Positions 1-13,207 of a stretch of DNA of 64,000 nt are shown piece after piece. Location: NCBI GenBank assembly GCA_030068075.1, contig CM057830.1, positions 27,622,247-27,686,246 of the forward strand, written 5' to 3'. Each line of letters opens with the position of its first letter. Position 1 is the first letter of the stretch. This stretch comes from Paguma larvata. Taxonomy: Eukaryota; Chordata; Mammalia; Carnivora; Viverridae. A program made the translations under genes and the position numbers. The notes beneath the pieces are model-generated. The model was not told the origin of the DNA, searched no databases, and saw only the letters and a list, made by a program, of their open reading frames with translations.

Positions 1-3000
1 GTTTGTTTTGGAATGAAATTGATGCACACAGAAATGTATTACCTTAGAGAATTGATGTCCTTGGTAGTTGAATGTCCTACCCCATTGAACATACGACATG
101 TCCTCACTGAAAGATTATTTCAGCTAGAAGCACAAGTATCCTTCATATCAACTCTTACTTCCTAAACATATTCTCTAATGAGTTGTAAAATTGTCACCCA
201 AAATTCAGTGTTTGAAGCTTACAGTATACATGCCCTTATTTTATGAGGAACTCAGGAGAGAGCTATAAAGCGAGCTACCACGCTCTTAGCTGTTCTCCTG
301 ATAGGCTTAAGTTGGATATTCAAGTTGTTGAAACTTATTCGGTATCATCATTTTCATCTTCATCACCCCTTCCCTGAGCATTTCGGTTTTCAGAGGTCCC
401 AGTATTTACTTCTGGCAAAGTCTGAATACAGTACTAGTGGAGGTACGAATTAGATAGTGAGAAAGTAAACCAATGGCTTTCTGGCCCATGATATTCCTAA
501 ATGAACATATACAATGCTTAAAAAGCTTAAAACAGTGCTCAAGTAAGACCACTTAGTAGCCATAATTGGAATTAATAGAGACAAGGGCATTCTGCAAACA
601 CAAAGACAAAAGAAATTGAATGCCTCCTTTCTCTGATGAACATGAGTGACAGCTACTTCTTTACCAATGTCAACTGGAGTTCTGCTTTCATCTTCTCATC
701 TGTTAAATATGTAAAAATAAGATAATACATTATTTCCTGAGGGGCAGTCTCCTTTGCTGTAGCAAACATAAACCTAACTTTATTTGTCTGAAGGTGTGTT
801 CCTAATGTTAGGTGATGTTTGGTCAGTTAATATCTTTTATATATTATCACATTTTCTTTACCTTACAGTACATATTTACTGAACTGTAGAAGGCAGAAAC
901 AATCTATATCAACTACTGTGAAATATTTTGGCAAGTTATATGTAAGTGTACCTATTAATGAATACATTAATTTGAATACTTAAAGAGTAGATGTTTTAAG
1001 ACATTCTTACTCTGAAGAAATCCGTGAAGGATTGCATTATTAGAGAAATTGTCTGCAATGGCTGGGAACATATTAAGTTTCCCATTTAAAATGCTAAAAT
1101 GCAAACTCACACTGTCCAATCTTAAACTATTCATATATTTACAAGAACATATTAGGATCAGATGTTATATTGGAGCCCTCTGACTGGGGGACTGGAGGAT
1201 GGAAATGATGTAATAAATGCATTTTTTTTATTTTATATTTTCTTCACTTTGATTATCTGCAGTTGAATCACATGTGTTACAAACACAAACAAATATTCTG
1301 CCTTACCAACCATGATGTTCTCAAAGAGCAATTATTTAGATGGATCATGAGTGAAATGGGGATTGTAGTAGAAAAGCAGTATTTTTATTTTGCACTTATG
1401 TATTAGAAATGATAAAAAAAAAAGCACACAATCTCATTCAGTTTATATAATCTGAGAAAGTAGGAATTGTTGTTCCATTTCACAGTAAGAATTACTAACA
1501 AGCTCTTCAGATTCCGAAACTTTTGTATATGTCATTATACATGTTTTAATCTAATAACAGTTAATTAATTGATAGCTTGTGACTCCAGTGTTTCATATTG
1601 TGTTTGGAACATAAACCAAAGGTGATCGAAGTGTGAATTCTTTCAAGATTGTATCTTAATCCTTTAAGTTAAACATAATGTACCTAATACAAGGTGAATA
1701 TAAAAGAAAATGTGATACTTCATTACATTATTCATACAGATGACTAAAATAAATACCCTATAGAAGAAATGTGGTTAGGAGAAAGAAGTAGCTCAAATTT
1801 TCACAGCTATTTGTAACCATTTTTGTGGATCCTATATATGTATATAAGTGAGTATTTGAAAAGGTATAGGGCATTTTAGTGAAAACTATAGTTTAGTCAT
1901 AAGCTACTTTTACAAAATGGCAGAGGTGTCTTCTCCATTACTTTTTCCTGAGATCCCTTCCCCTGTTCCAATGACTGATATCAGGGATGTCCTTACATAT
2001 AAGGAGAATACATGTTTACCCACAAGGATTAAATCATACCTTGCAGACGTCAGTGAAGTTATCATGATCTCAACACATTCATTTAATAAACACCATATAC
2101 CAAATCTTCATATAAGAGACACATGCAGACAGCAGGCAGTGGTTTTTTCATTTAGTTCCTGTGTTTCCTACTGGCCCAGCATTTGCAACTATCACTCCCC
2201 AGATCCCATTGCATCATAAGCCACAGATCCTCTAACTCTGCATTTACCTAAGTCTTATTTCTAATGAACAAAATTCTTAGCCTTTAATACACCTCCTCCT
2301 GCTTTTGCTGCTGCTACAATATTATAACTCTTCTATCTCTTTGTATTCTGCACTTTTGTGCATTTACATGGTATTTCTGATTGGGAGATGTTTTTGCCTA
2401 GTTTCAATAATTCAGGACTTTCATCTTGTGCTCTTTGCCCATAGAGCTATGGATTATACTGAGCTAAGTCCTATTATTCTCATCTACACTAAAATGTGCT
2501 CATGTATGTCAGCCACACTAAGCCAACTTAAGCTACCGTTAAACAAAAACCCTCAAATCTCAATTGCAGAAAACAATAAATTTTTATTTCTAACTTTTGC
2601 TATACATCCACTGCGGGTTTTCAGAATGGCTCCACTCATCACTAAATGGCCTGAGGTGAAAGTTCAACCATGTTTTCACATGTGGTCAGTTGCTATGCAA
2701 TAAGGATGCGGCACATCTTACTTCCTCTCAGAGACGATTGGCCAAAATTAGTTACATAGGCTCCTAATCAAAATGACACTAAGCAATGCAATCCTACCTT
2801 GTTCTGGGAGGACAGAGAGCTGGAAAGAGTTGGTAAACAGCATTACTAAACATGTGTAAAAGCAAACTTTGAAAATTCTGAATTGCTGACTGTTACATTT
2901 TTCATTAAAGTGTTTTATTGAGTACTGGTAAGGACAGCAGGGTTGGTTATTGTTTTGTTTTTTTGACTTAACATGTTTGTTTATATTTACATTTGTTTTT

Positions 3001-3020
3001 AAAAGACTTTTTTTTTTTTA
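1..3020. other. Unassigned AT-rich intergenic sequence
   Basis: No recognisable gene, SINE, LINE or LTR was found here. The sequence is AT-rich with scattered short A or T runs. Open frames at 1917-2219 and 2305-2703 are about 100 and 132 codons, have no recognisable domain, no convincing splice context and no repeat origin that I can name. I treat them as chance frames. Very old, diverged repeats could be missed by eye. Confidence 0.6.
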
Positions 3021-4012
3021 ACCCCAGGCTTAGGCTCACAGGAATATTGAGCAGAAGGTACACAGATTTCCAATATACTTCTTGCCCTCACACATGCATT
3101 GCCTCCCTGATTATCAACATCCCCCACCAGAATAGTACATTTGTTACAGTTGATGAACTTACATTGACAAATCACTATCATCCAAAGCCCGTAGGTTACA
3201 TTAGGTTTCACTCTTGGTGTTGTACATTCTATGGATTTGCACAAATATATAATGACATGTATCCACAATTACAGTCTCATACAGAATAGTTTAACTGCCC
3301 TAAAAATTCTCTGTGCTTTGCCTATTAACTCCACCCTTCCCTTACCCCCTGGCAACCACTGATCTTCTTTTTTTTTTAATTTTTTAAACGTTTTTTTTAT
3401 TTTTGAGAGACATAGAGTGAGCAGGGGAAGGGCAGAGAGAGAGGGAGATACAGAATCTGAAGCAGGCTCCAGGCTCTGATGAGCTGTTAGCACAGAGCCC
3501 GAAGTAGGGCTCGAACTCACAGACCGTGAGATCATGACCTGAGCTGAAGTCAGCCACTTAACCGACTGAGTCACCCAAGCACCCCCACTGATCTTACCGA
3601 CTCCACAGTTTCACCTTTTCCAGAATGTCATATAGTTGGAATCATAAAGTATGTACCCTCTTCATATTGACTTCTTTCACTGAGTGATATGCATTTAAAT
3701 TTCCTCCATGTCTTTTCATGGCTTGATAGCTCTTTTTTTAGTGCTAAATTATATTTCAATGTCTGGTTGTACCACAGTTTACTCTTTCACCTAACAAAAG
3801 ACATTTTGGTTGGTTCCAAGTTTTGGCAATTATGAATAAAGCTGTCATAAACATCCATGTCTACATTTTTGTATGGGCATAAGTTTTCAGTTCCTTTGGA
3901 TAAATACCAAGGAGTGAGATTGCTGGATTGTATATGAAGAGTATGCTTAGTTTTGTAAGAAATTGCCAACTGTTTTCCAAAGTGGCTATACCAATTTGCA
4001 TTCCTATAGAAT
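3021..4012 (-). mobile_element. Old L1 (L1M-type) 3' end, antisense, split by a SINE
   Basis: Read on the minus strand, this is the ORF2 C-terminal region followed by the 3' UTR of an old mammalian L1. Recognisable stretches include the 'ggcaattatgaataaagctg' region, the 'tttgtaagaaattgccaac' region and the 3' UTR text around 3060-3290. A SINE (3367-3584) splits the element, and the L1 sequence resumes cleanly after it. All reading frames are broken by substitutions and small indels. The subfamily was not resolved; L1MA to L1MC types are plausible. Confidence 0.8.
3367..3584 (-). mobile_element. Feline tRNA-Lys-derived SINE, antisense
   Basis: The antisense SINE starts with T-rich tail sequence (complement of the aaataaataaac tail), then a GA-rich body, then the tRNA-like head ending near 'ctgagtcacccaagcaccc'. 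An 11-bp target-site duplication 'ccactgatctt' lies at 3356-3366 and 3585-3595, which proves insertion into the surrounding old L1. It is non-coding and would be transcribed, if at all, by RNA polymerase III. Confidence 0.95.
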
Positions 4013-4123
4013 TAACGTTTACTAAATAAATACCATGTGCTATGATTTGTACTTGGTTATACCAATAGGATCTTGTTGAATTTAATATCATCCATTAGAA
4101 ATAATTATTTCAACAATCAGGAA

Positions 4124-4319
4124 CAGGGGTGCCTGGGTGGCTCAGGTGGTTAAGCGTCTGACTTCAGCTCAGGTCATGATCTCATGACCTGTGCTGACAG
4201 CTCAGAGCCTGGAGCCTGCTTTGGATTCTGTGTTTCCCTCTACCTCTGCCCCTCCCCTGTTCGTGCTTGGTTTCTCTCTCTCTCAAAAATAAATAAAAAC
4301 ATTAAAAAATTAAAAAAAA
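4124..4319 (+). mobile_element. Feline SINE, sense, lacking the B-box segment
   Basis: The sense head 'ggggtgcctgggtggctcag' is followed by the A-box-like region. It then jumps from 'gatctcatgacc' straight to 'tgtgctgacagctcagagcc'. About 35 bp that normally carry the B-box-like 'gttcgagccccgc' motif are missing. The tail is (aaat)n/poly(A). The target-site duplication is 'aacaatcaggaa' at 4112-4123 and 4320-4331. Confidence 0.93.
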
Positions 4320-4543
4320 AACAATCAGGAATAGAAAAACTGTTTTATGGAAGTAAGAAAACTGTTCCCAGGTACATTAGTGCCTTCAAGCTTCCCCTTT
4401 ATCCTTATATTGCAAAAATAGTCCCATTCTGCATTATCCCACCTCGCTTGTTTGCCTGCTTTTCATCTGACACCTTTCTTTAATATGCAGCATTAAGTAC
4501 CCCAACCTCAGCAGCTGAACAACTTATCCCCTTTCTTATTCTT

Positions 4544-4776
4544 TTTTTTAGATTTTTTAAATGTTTTTATTCATTTTTGAGAGACAGAGAGATACAGAGT
4601 GCTAACGGGGGATGGGCAGAGAAAGAGAAAGGGAGACATAGAATCGGAAGCAGGCTCCAGGCTCTGAGCTGTCAGCACAAAGCCTGATGCGGGGCTCGAA
4701 CCCATGAACTGTGAGATCATGACCTGAGCTGAAGTTGGACGCTTAGCCAACTGAGCCACCCAGGCACCGCCCCCCG
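4544..4776 (-). mobile_element. Feline SINE, antisense
   Basis: A full-length antisense copy runs from the T-rich tail complement to the head complement 'actgagccacccaggcacc'. The flanking duplication is 'ctttc(t/c)tattctt' at 4531-4543 and 4777-4789, with one mismatch. A short C-run just before the right duplication marks the start of the element head. Confidence 0.93.
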
Positions 4777-4914
4777 CTTTCCTATTCTTATTTATGGTAG
4801 TATCAGACTCAAAGAATCCTAGACTAGTCAGTCATTATATGGCTCAATGTCAGATAACATATGACCTTAATCTTCTATTGTGCATATCCTTCTATTTTTG
4901 AACTCTTGCTTTAT

Positions 4915-5260
4915 AGTTATTTAACTTTTATTTAAATTTTAGCAGGTTAACATACAGCACAATAGTGACTTTGGGAGTAGAATTCAGCGATTTATCACTT
5001 ACATACAACCTCCAGTGCTCATCACAACATGTGCTGTCCTTAGTACCCATCACCCACCTAGCCCATTCCCTACCCACCTCCTTCCATCAACCCTCAGTTT
5101 GTTCTCTATCATTAAGAGTCTCTTGTAGTTTGTTTCCATCTCTCCTCTTTTTCCTCCCTTCCCATATGTTCATCTGTTTCATTTCTTAAATTCCACATAT
5201 GAGTGAAATCCTATGGTATTCGTCTTTCATTGATTAACTTATTTCACTTATCTTGCTTTA
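4915..5260 (-). mobile_element. 5'-truncated carnivore L1 3' end, antisense
   Basis: This is the complement of the carnivore L1 3' UTR: the stretch around 5010-5200 pairs with the 'gagggcacttgt...gatgagcactgg' type end found elsewhere in the window. Only about 345 bp remain, including the last ORF2 codons near 5200-5250. The target-site duplication 'tcttgctttat' is at 4904-4914 and 5261-5271. It is strongly 5'-truncated, so it has no coding capacity. Confidence 0.9.
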
Positions 5261-5271
5261 TCTCAAACTCA

Positions 5272-8200
5272 GTCTTGTCTTTTACCCTTTTTGGCTTTTT
5301 TGTGCTCATATTGTTCTTGTTATCTAATAACCTGCTTGGATTTTGCTAATTATTTCACTTTCTCTTAAATAGAAGATATTTATTTCCAAGTCCCAGTCCC
5401 CTGCCTTTGACTATGCTCTTTTGAATGTCAGTTGATCAAATGTTCATGCTTTGTCCTAGGACCTCCATTTGACTATTCTCTTCACTCCTGGCTCTATTCC
5501 TGTTGGTTTCTCTGATCTGAAACCCTGAAGGCCTCTAGACTGTTTTGTACACTAATGACAACAACCAAATTTTTCAAACACAGAGAAATCTATGCAGGAT
5601 CAGCAGTGAGTCCTATCTCACTAACTGCCCCACAGAATGACCATTACCATACAAGTTCAGAAAATAATAAGCCATTGCATCATATTTCTTCACTGACCTA
5701 TAAATGTGATGAATTATGTTCATGCTTATGGAACATTAAATCATTCTAGAATTTTTAAATAAATCTTTTTGTTTATGTTTTTTGTTTTAATATATTATAG
5801 CATTTGATTTGCAGGATTCTTCCTTAAGGATTTCCCACACATACTGAAAATAAGATTGGCTTTTTTGTTTTCTTTTGTGATGTTTGTGAAGTTTAGAGAG
5901 CTTTTCTTTTACCATCTAGACAGAAAGAGAAAACTGGGCAGGGAGATGACTCTAACCTTATTTTATTTACCCTAAAAAGGGATTATGTAATGGAATAAGC
6001 TCATGGAATGGCTTTCTCGGATACTTCTAGCTCTAGGAACTACAAAGAGTATACGAAAGAGAGTGCACCAAAGGGATCACAACTTGAAGAACTCCCTCTC
6101 CTTCTACCAACCCCCCCAAAAAAAAGTCAAGGAGAAAGAAAATACCAAGCATTAGTGGTAGCAGATAAAGTATCTTTAAACCTGAGCCATCATAGAATTT
6201 CTTCCATGACCCAGGGATGGAGTAAAGAAAACACAAGAGAAAACCTTAGGATCCCCATAAAACTTTGCCTGCCATACAATTACCTGGGGAAGTAGGAATA
6301 CCTCTTCAGATCCCAGAATATTGTAAAGCTATGAATACCACACTATAGGCACATTTTACATATTCATTCCAATTAGCTGTTTTGAGCCTTAGAACCTCCA
6401 TGGGAATTAATTTTGAGTTAGTCACCCAAGACTCAGCTGGATAGAAAAAGTTTTAGTGCCCTTCTCCTAGACCTGATACTATAATACTCTAGTTAGGTGG
6501 GTCATTTATGAACAAGTACATGTGAAATGTTTAATGGCTCTGACACATTGTAAGTTTACTTCTTTCTCAGGTAAATCATCCAAGACAGTTTCAAAGAACT
6601 CTCAAAGTCTCAAATTAAGTATTTAATGGGTTTTGTTGTTTTGACCAAAGACCAATATCATGGTCTCATTTCAATCTGTACTAAATAACTTTTGATATTC
6701 TAAGTGGAGAGATTGATCTCTTCTTCCCAGTGACTCAAAACACAATCCCACTATTTTTGTATCATGCAGACAATAACATAGCATAGTAAGCAATGGCATG
6801 GTACTCTGAAAAATATTGGTGACGTTAGTAATAGTTTTAAAGAATGAACTCTATTTCAGCCTCAGCACACAGGTATTTTAATACTTTTAAAAAGTATTGA
6901 ATACACAGATCAACATATAAAATGTTATAGAATGTATAATTTATATGTTATCTATTTACTGAAATATATAGGTTTCCTTCCTTTGGGCAACTGAGAAAAA
7001 AAATATTCTATAACAATAAAAGTAGGCACTACATCGCTGGGATAACCTCAAATGGAACACAAAGAATGAGTGATTTTTCATTCACTATTGGATTAGTGAG
7101 ACTAAATACGCTCAGAGCACAGGCCCATTTGAGTAGATGCATGTTCATTCTACCTGATCTCTTCCTTCCCATAAATAAGAGAGGTTCAATACTGAAATAA
7201 CTGGAAATCGTAGTGGCATGTTATTTTGCAGACAATATCTTATTGATGTGGGCTGATGTGAAGAGGAAAGAATAGCACAGAAGTGTGAAGGTGACTCATA
7301 ATGCCATGTTCATATTATTTTCTATAAATAAGAATGATAACATACATCATCATCAGTATAACTGAAGGAATCAGTTTTTTACCCTTGTGGCAAGCTATAT
7401 CATTTCACATTTATACTACTGTTATGAATATGAACTTTGAAGGCTCCAGTGGAGAGTCAAAGTGATTTCAAAGATATGCATCTTCTCCTATACAAGACAT
7501 TCCATTTTTCTTCCTTTAATGGCTGTTGTTGCTAAAATACAAAATGCAGCCTGATAAATATCTAACCCACTAAAATATGATTCCACTTTTGCAGAATGAT
7601 TTGGATGGTACTGCTTAATTTTTAATATATTTCCTTGAGGAAAGAAAAGAAATTCTAGTAATGCATACAATTTCATTTTATGTTATATATATTCAACGAA
7701 TTTATCATTGTGCCATAAATATAAAAGTTAAGGAACAAAAGAGAATGACTGGAGACCTTACATATTTGTAACATCTTCCCTAATATGCTACAATTAATGT
7801 GGTATCACAACCTAGCAACCTGCCATTAAAGACTTTTGTCAGGAAGAAATCACGTTTAGGATTGTATTGAACAATGAACACACAGATTTTAGGTAAAGAT
7901 GGGAAGGATGACATTTCCTGTATATTTTCCCTCATCTTTAACCTTTAAGAATTATTTTCTTTTCCTGCCTTGGTTATTCTCATTGCCTCCTGGGGTCCCC
8001 ACTCTCACCTTACCAAATTCTTTCACTCAGTTCATCACAGAGCAACTGGGGTAATCTCGGAGGGAAAAACCAGACAATTGTGTAAGATGTCTTAATTACT
8101 TTCAGTTTCACTTTGAAAAGAAAATTCATTTTTTTCAATATGGCCTGCAAAGGACTATTTGTTCTATCCTCTATCTACTTTCCAACTTTCCCAGGGCTGT

Positions 8201-10924
8201 TTACCTCATCACTCATTATTCAGGGGACCATCACTCCCCAGCCTACCTGGACATCCTGGTGTACTTCTATCGTGCAAGAATTTCCTCTAGCTTATTATTT
8301 GCCCTGCTTATAATTTATTAACTCTAGTATTTGTTTTGATGCTCAAACTGTCTCTGATATGCCCCATAAAGAGTTCTTTCAGGCTGGCTTCTGTGTTGTT
8401 TTGAAAAGTCCTTAAGCTTTTTTCTGCACTTCTATTTTTCATATCATAACAAAGCATTTTTTTAATTAATAGTTGTACTGAAATAGCCCAGTATGTGTTT
8501 GGCATTATACTTCCAGTTTCTTCATCTAGTACTATGTGACAAGCATGAATAGTTCAAATAGTCCTCACATCCACATGTGGTTAAATCTGGTGGAGGTAGG
8601 GGAGGGGAAAGACTGGCAAGAACATATTTCTCTTCCCCTGACTCATTTTAGCTTCAATATAATTAACACCTCCCTCTTAAAGGCAGCATGCAGTGCTCCC
8701 ACTGACAACCTGAAGGGAACACAGGCTAAAGTGAGTAATAACAGGTGACTGTTTCTCATTTACAATTATGGTGGGAGGAAGAATTTACCAGTGTCTCCTT
8801 GCCTGCCATTTGGGTTCTTTGGCCCATTCTATGGCTCGACTACCAGGAAGTCCTTTTTCAGCTAAGTAGAAAATTTGGAAAATTATAGCTTAATATTATG
8901 TGAATTATGTGTAGAAAACAGAAGTTTGGCAATACGGCTATAGAGCATATAAAATGTAGTGTAAAACCTTTTGCTATAGTGGTTTTGTCATTAATTATAT
9001 AGAATAAATATATAATTTTTCATTTATATTCGTTTAATAGTACTCTTTGTTTTATTTTTATTTTTTTTTTACTTTTTGCAATAAGCCCTTTTGACGGCAA
9101 TGTGCTTAAAAAGAAAGAAAAAAAGGAAAATTTATTGAAAAATTTCCTACTGAATTTCCATTTTTCAAGAGAGTTGATTTTTTACACAGATAAGTAGCAG
9201 AAAATGATTGCTGATGCTCAGTATCCATGCAGATAATATTACTGAGTACATGAAAATAACAAGACACAAATCTAATGAAGAGCTTAAGGATCTATTTCAA
9301 ATGTGAGAAACCATTTTTAGGAGACACTGTACAAATATGGTGATTTAATGTGTTCAGATGCAGAAGCTATAATAAAATAATACTGTAAAAATTTGACTTT
9401 TTCTTTAGAACAAATGGCTAATAATCTAAATTAAGTTTATTAATATTCAATTCTAACTTTGAATGTGTGTGCAAAAAATTACTGTTAATGTGTTGACTCC
9501 ATTAGTAAAAGAAATTCACATACAGTTAAAGAACGACAATTTTATATGGACATCTCAGATGCTTCAAAAAGAAATTACATAAAGTTAAAGCCAAATAATA
9601 GTTCGATTTTGTCATTTAATTTATAAAATCAAAATAAAACCTTTGAAGTACAATCTCTCAAAGACAAAACATCTGAAATTGTTATAAAATACTCTTATAA
9701 ATTAAATTTCAAGGCTTAATATTGAAGATAGAATTATTTGGGGGAATACAAATTTAATGACACACAGTGTTATGATAAAAACCATTGGGTTTAAATTAAG
9801 GAATCTATGGAATAAAAATTTCTTAAAATTGTTTGTAGTTTACCTAATTCATATTCAACCAGTCAAAATAAAAGTCATACCTGTCAAATTTTACATATAT
9901 ATTTAACTAAAAAACTAAACTAAAAAATGGGATGAGGCTAATGTTGATTACAAAAAAAAAATCTTCAATTTGGTTGTGCATGCCTTCTTTCTTTGCTGCC
10001 TATCCTCAACTGAATTCTGAAGTACTATTTTATAAATTATCCTGTGTCCTACAATTCAATTTTTAAAATAAATAATCCTTCTTATATTTTGGTCTCATTT
10101 TGTTCATATTTAGTTGGAGATTATTAATAAAAGAGGTTTTCTAAAAATAGTGCCCCAAATTATCATCCTTTCAATATCTTATTGAGTAGTAATCATAGAA
10201 AATGAGACTTCAAAACCAATAAAATTAAAATTCATCCCTAGAGTAATGACCAAAGAATTGAAAGATATTAAATGATGAGAGCTCAAAGCATAAAAGATTT
10301 AATTTTAAAATTCTACAATTGTTATTTAAATATCTTGACTTATTAGAATGATCTTATGATAGAAAACCTATTTTTAACTGGAAAAGTTTATATTCTCTAT
10401 TGAATAAATTAGAATTGAGGAGACGTATGTTTTTTTAAGCATCTAAACATGGGGTGAAACATTCAAAAGTTTCACAAATAAAAAAACAGGATTCATAAGT
10501 AGGAATTATCTGACAAGTTTATTTGTAAAAATAATTGAAAAAGAAATATTTAGGGTGATGTTTATACATTTTAATGAGAAAATAAAATGATATTATCTTC
10601 AATATTGCAGAATTTTCTCTGAACTTACCAGATACTTTACCCCTCAAAGAAATAAGAATGTTTAACAGGAGAGAGTCAATGAAGGTATTGAAAAACTTGA
10701 TTTTATGAACCATAAAATACTCAACCATGAGAACTGAAAACATTATGAATACTTTTGAAATAATATCATATTAAGCAGAATATTTTTCAGATAAATATCA
10801 GTGACAAAATATTAGAGCTAACGTATGTAAACATTACCAACAATAATCATTTTCCTTATGTTATTTTTAATACTCATGACATTATAAAATTAAAAAATTA
10901 ATATACATGACTACCTCATGTATA
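5272..10924. other. Unassigned AT-rich sequence, 5.6 kb
   Basis: I recognise no gene or transposable element in this stretch. It is AT-rich, most strongly between about 8900 and 10900, with several A or T runs. Open frames such as 6008-6295, 8536-8748 and 10519-10743 (minus) have no identifiable domain. It could hold diverged ancient repeats or conserved non-coding elements. Neither can be judged without a database or a multi-species alignment. Confidence 0.55.
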
Positions 10925-10940
10925 TTAGAGTTTATCCTTT

Positions 10941-11378
10941 TTTTTACATTTATTTATTTTTGAGAGACAGAGCACAAGATGGGGAGGGGCAGAGAGAGTA
11001 AGACACCGAATCTGAAGCAGGCTCCAGGTCTGAGCTGTCAGCAGAGCCAGACGCAGGGCTTGAAATCACAAACCACGAGATAATGACCTGAGCTAAAGTC
11101 AGATTTTTTTTCTTTTTTTTCTTTTTTTAAAAATGTTTATTTATATTTGAGAGGGAGAGAGAGAGAGAGTGAGAGCAAGGGAAGGGCAGAGAGAGAGGGA
11201 GACGCAGAATCTGAAGCAGGCTCCAGGCTCTGAGCTATCAGCACAGAGCCCAACGCGGGGCTCAAACTCCCAAACCGCGAGATCATGACCTGAGCCGAAG
11301 TCAGATGCTCAACCAACTGAGCCACCCAGGCACCCCTAAAGTCAGATGTTTTAACTAACTAAGCCACCCAGGTGCCCC
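10941..11378 (-). mobile_element. Feline SINE, antisense, interrupted by a second SINE
   Basis: The outer SINE comprises 10941-11104 and 11348-11378, split by the inner SINE. Its own target-site duplication 'tagagtttatcctttt' (16 bp, perfect) lies at 10925-10940 and 11379-11394. The head complement 'taagccacccaggtgcccc' appears only after the inner element. It is older than the inner SINE by nesting. Confidence 0.95.
11105..11335 (-). mobile_element. Feline SINE inserted inside another SINE, antisense
   Basis: A full-length antisense SINE begins with a long T/C-rich run (complement of its A-rich tail) and ends in 'tgagccacccaggcacccc'. The duplication 'ctaaagtcagat' at 11093-11104 and 11336-11347 is outer-SINE sequence, which proves that this copy landed within the older SINE. 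Both copies lie in the same orientation. Confidence 0.95.
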
Positions 11379-11394
11379 TAGAGTTTATCCTTTT

Positions 11395-11865
11395 AAAATC
11401 AATTTGTATAAAATGATTGCATAGGTCTGTTGGTATAATAAAGCCAATTTCTCATTAATTATCAAAGGCTATCTAATATGGATGATAAATTAACCTTATG
11501 TCTCACCTGTGGGCTTTGTCATCCCATATATCATAAGTTATCATATGGCATGTAAAACACATTATTAATAATTCTAGGCCTGTTTCTACAGATTCAGCCT
11601 CCAGTGAGCCTCACTAATCAAAGTTTTGAGGTGTTATTCCCAGTTGCAGTGGTGGGTGGTTGCCTCCCTTCTTGTGGTCAAGCCTTCACTCTAACTCCAC
11701 TACAGTAGGTAAGCCAAAATTTTATTGCATTATTTCTAGGTATTTGCCTGAGTTCCCTTGTGACTTTGATCTTCCATTCTCTTAGACTTACAAAGTCTCT
11801 CAGGGCCTGCCATCTGATTACTGGAACTTTGCTCCTGCAGCCTGACCTCACTCATGATGTCATAC
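11395..11865. other. Unassigned spacer
   Basis: No gene or repeat was recognised between the nested SINE pair and the twin-primed L1. The sequence has moderate AT content and no long open frame. Confidence 0.5.
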
Positions 11866-12880
11866 TCATTTATTTTTTAATTTTTTGTTTCATATTTTAA
11901 TTTAAATTCTAATTTCTTAACATATATTGTAATATTAGTTTTAGGACTGGAATTTAGTGATTCATCACTCCCATATAACACCCAGCGCTCATCACAAGTG
12001 CCCTCCTTAGTACCCATTGTCCATTTAGCCCATTCCCCTGCCCACCTCTTCAGTAACCCTGTTTGTTCTCCACAATTAAGAATCTCTTTCATGGTTTGCC
12101 TCCTCTTCCTTTTTTTCTTTCCCCTACGTTCATCTGTTTTATTTCTTAAATCCCACATAAAAGTAAAATCATATGGCATTTGTCTTTCTCTGGCTGACTT
12201 ATTTCTTTTAGCATAACACACTCTAGCTCTATCCACATTGTTGCAAATGGCAAGATTTCATTCTTTTTATGGTTGAGTAATATTCCATTATACACATGCA
12301 CATTCATGCACCACGCACACACATACATACCACATTGTCTTTATCCATTCATCAGTCGACAGATATTTGGGCTATTTCCATAATTTGGCTATTGCAGATA
12401 GTGCTGCTATAAACATCAAGGTGCATGTGCCTCTTTGAATCAGTATTTTTGTTCCCTTGGGTAAATACCTAGTAATCCAATTGCTGGATCATAGAGCAGT
12501 TCTATTTTTAACTTCTTGAGGAACCTCCATACTCTTTTCCAAAGTGGCTATACCAGTTTGCATTCCCACCAACAGTGTAAGAGGGTTCCCCGTTCTCCTG
12601 CTCCTCACCAACATCTGTTGTTTCCTGTATTGTTAATTTTAGTTATTCTGACAGGTGTGAGGTGTTATCTCATTGTACTTTGTCAAATGTTCTTTCTGTA
12701 TCTATTGAGAGGAGTTCCTGACCACTAAACTAGCCTTGCAAGAAATATTAAACGGGACTCTTTGAGTGAGAAAGAAGGACCAAAAGCAACAAAGACTACA
12801 GAGGAACAGAGAAAATCTCTCAGAAATGATGACAATACAAGTAATAAAATGGCACTAAATACATACTATCAATAATTACT

Positions 12881-13207
12881 TTGTACATAAATGGACTAAA
12901 TGCTCCAATCAAAAGACATAGGATGTTGGAATGGATTAAAAAAAAAAAAAAAGACCCATCTGTATGCTACCTACAAGATACTCATTTTGGACCTAAAGAC
13001 ACCTGCAGATTGAAAGTGAAGGGATGGAAATCCTTTTATCATGCTAATGGATGTGAAAAGAAAGCTGGAGTTGCCATCCTGATATCAGACAAACTAGATT
13101 TTAAAACAAAGACTGTAACAAGAGATGAAGAAGGGCACTATATCATAATAAAGGGGTCTATCCAACAAGATTTAACTAATGTAAATATCTATGCCCCCAA
13201 CTTGTAA
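12881..13207 (+). pseudogene. L1 ORF2 endonuclease-region fragment
   Basis: An open stretch of 108 codons matches the N-terminal apurinic/apyrimidinic-like endonuclease region of L1 ORF2. It has the 'CYLQDTHF' segment near residue 29, 'KVKGWKSFYHANG' near residue 45, 'AGVAILIS' near residue 62, and 'NVNIYAPN' at the end. In an intact L1 this enzyme nicks target DNA at T-rich sites. Here it is an isolated remnant: the frame ends at a stop, and downstream ORF2 is cut by two SINEs and a nested L1. It is not expected to make a functional protein. Confidence 0.85.

Noticed and set aside
1917..2703. Frames of 100 and 132 codons as candidate exons
   Set aside because: No recognisable domain, biased composition consistent with chance, and no convincing splice or promoter context. 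Cross-species conservation would be needed to revive them.
3269..3574. Many frames beginning M-A-Q-L/S-V-K/E-x-P/L-T-S-A-Q-V-M-I-S (for example 3269-3574 minus, 11137-11325 minus, 13344-13547 plus, 36003-36188 minus)
   Set aside because: The repeated peptide is one reading frame of the feline SINE and does not represent a protein family.
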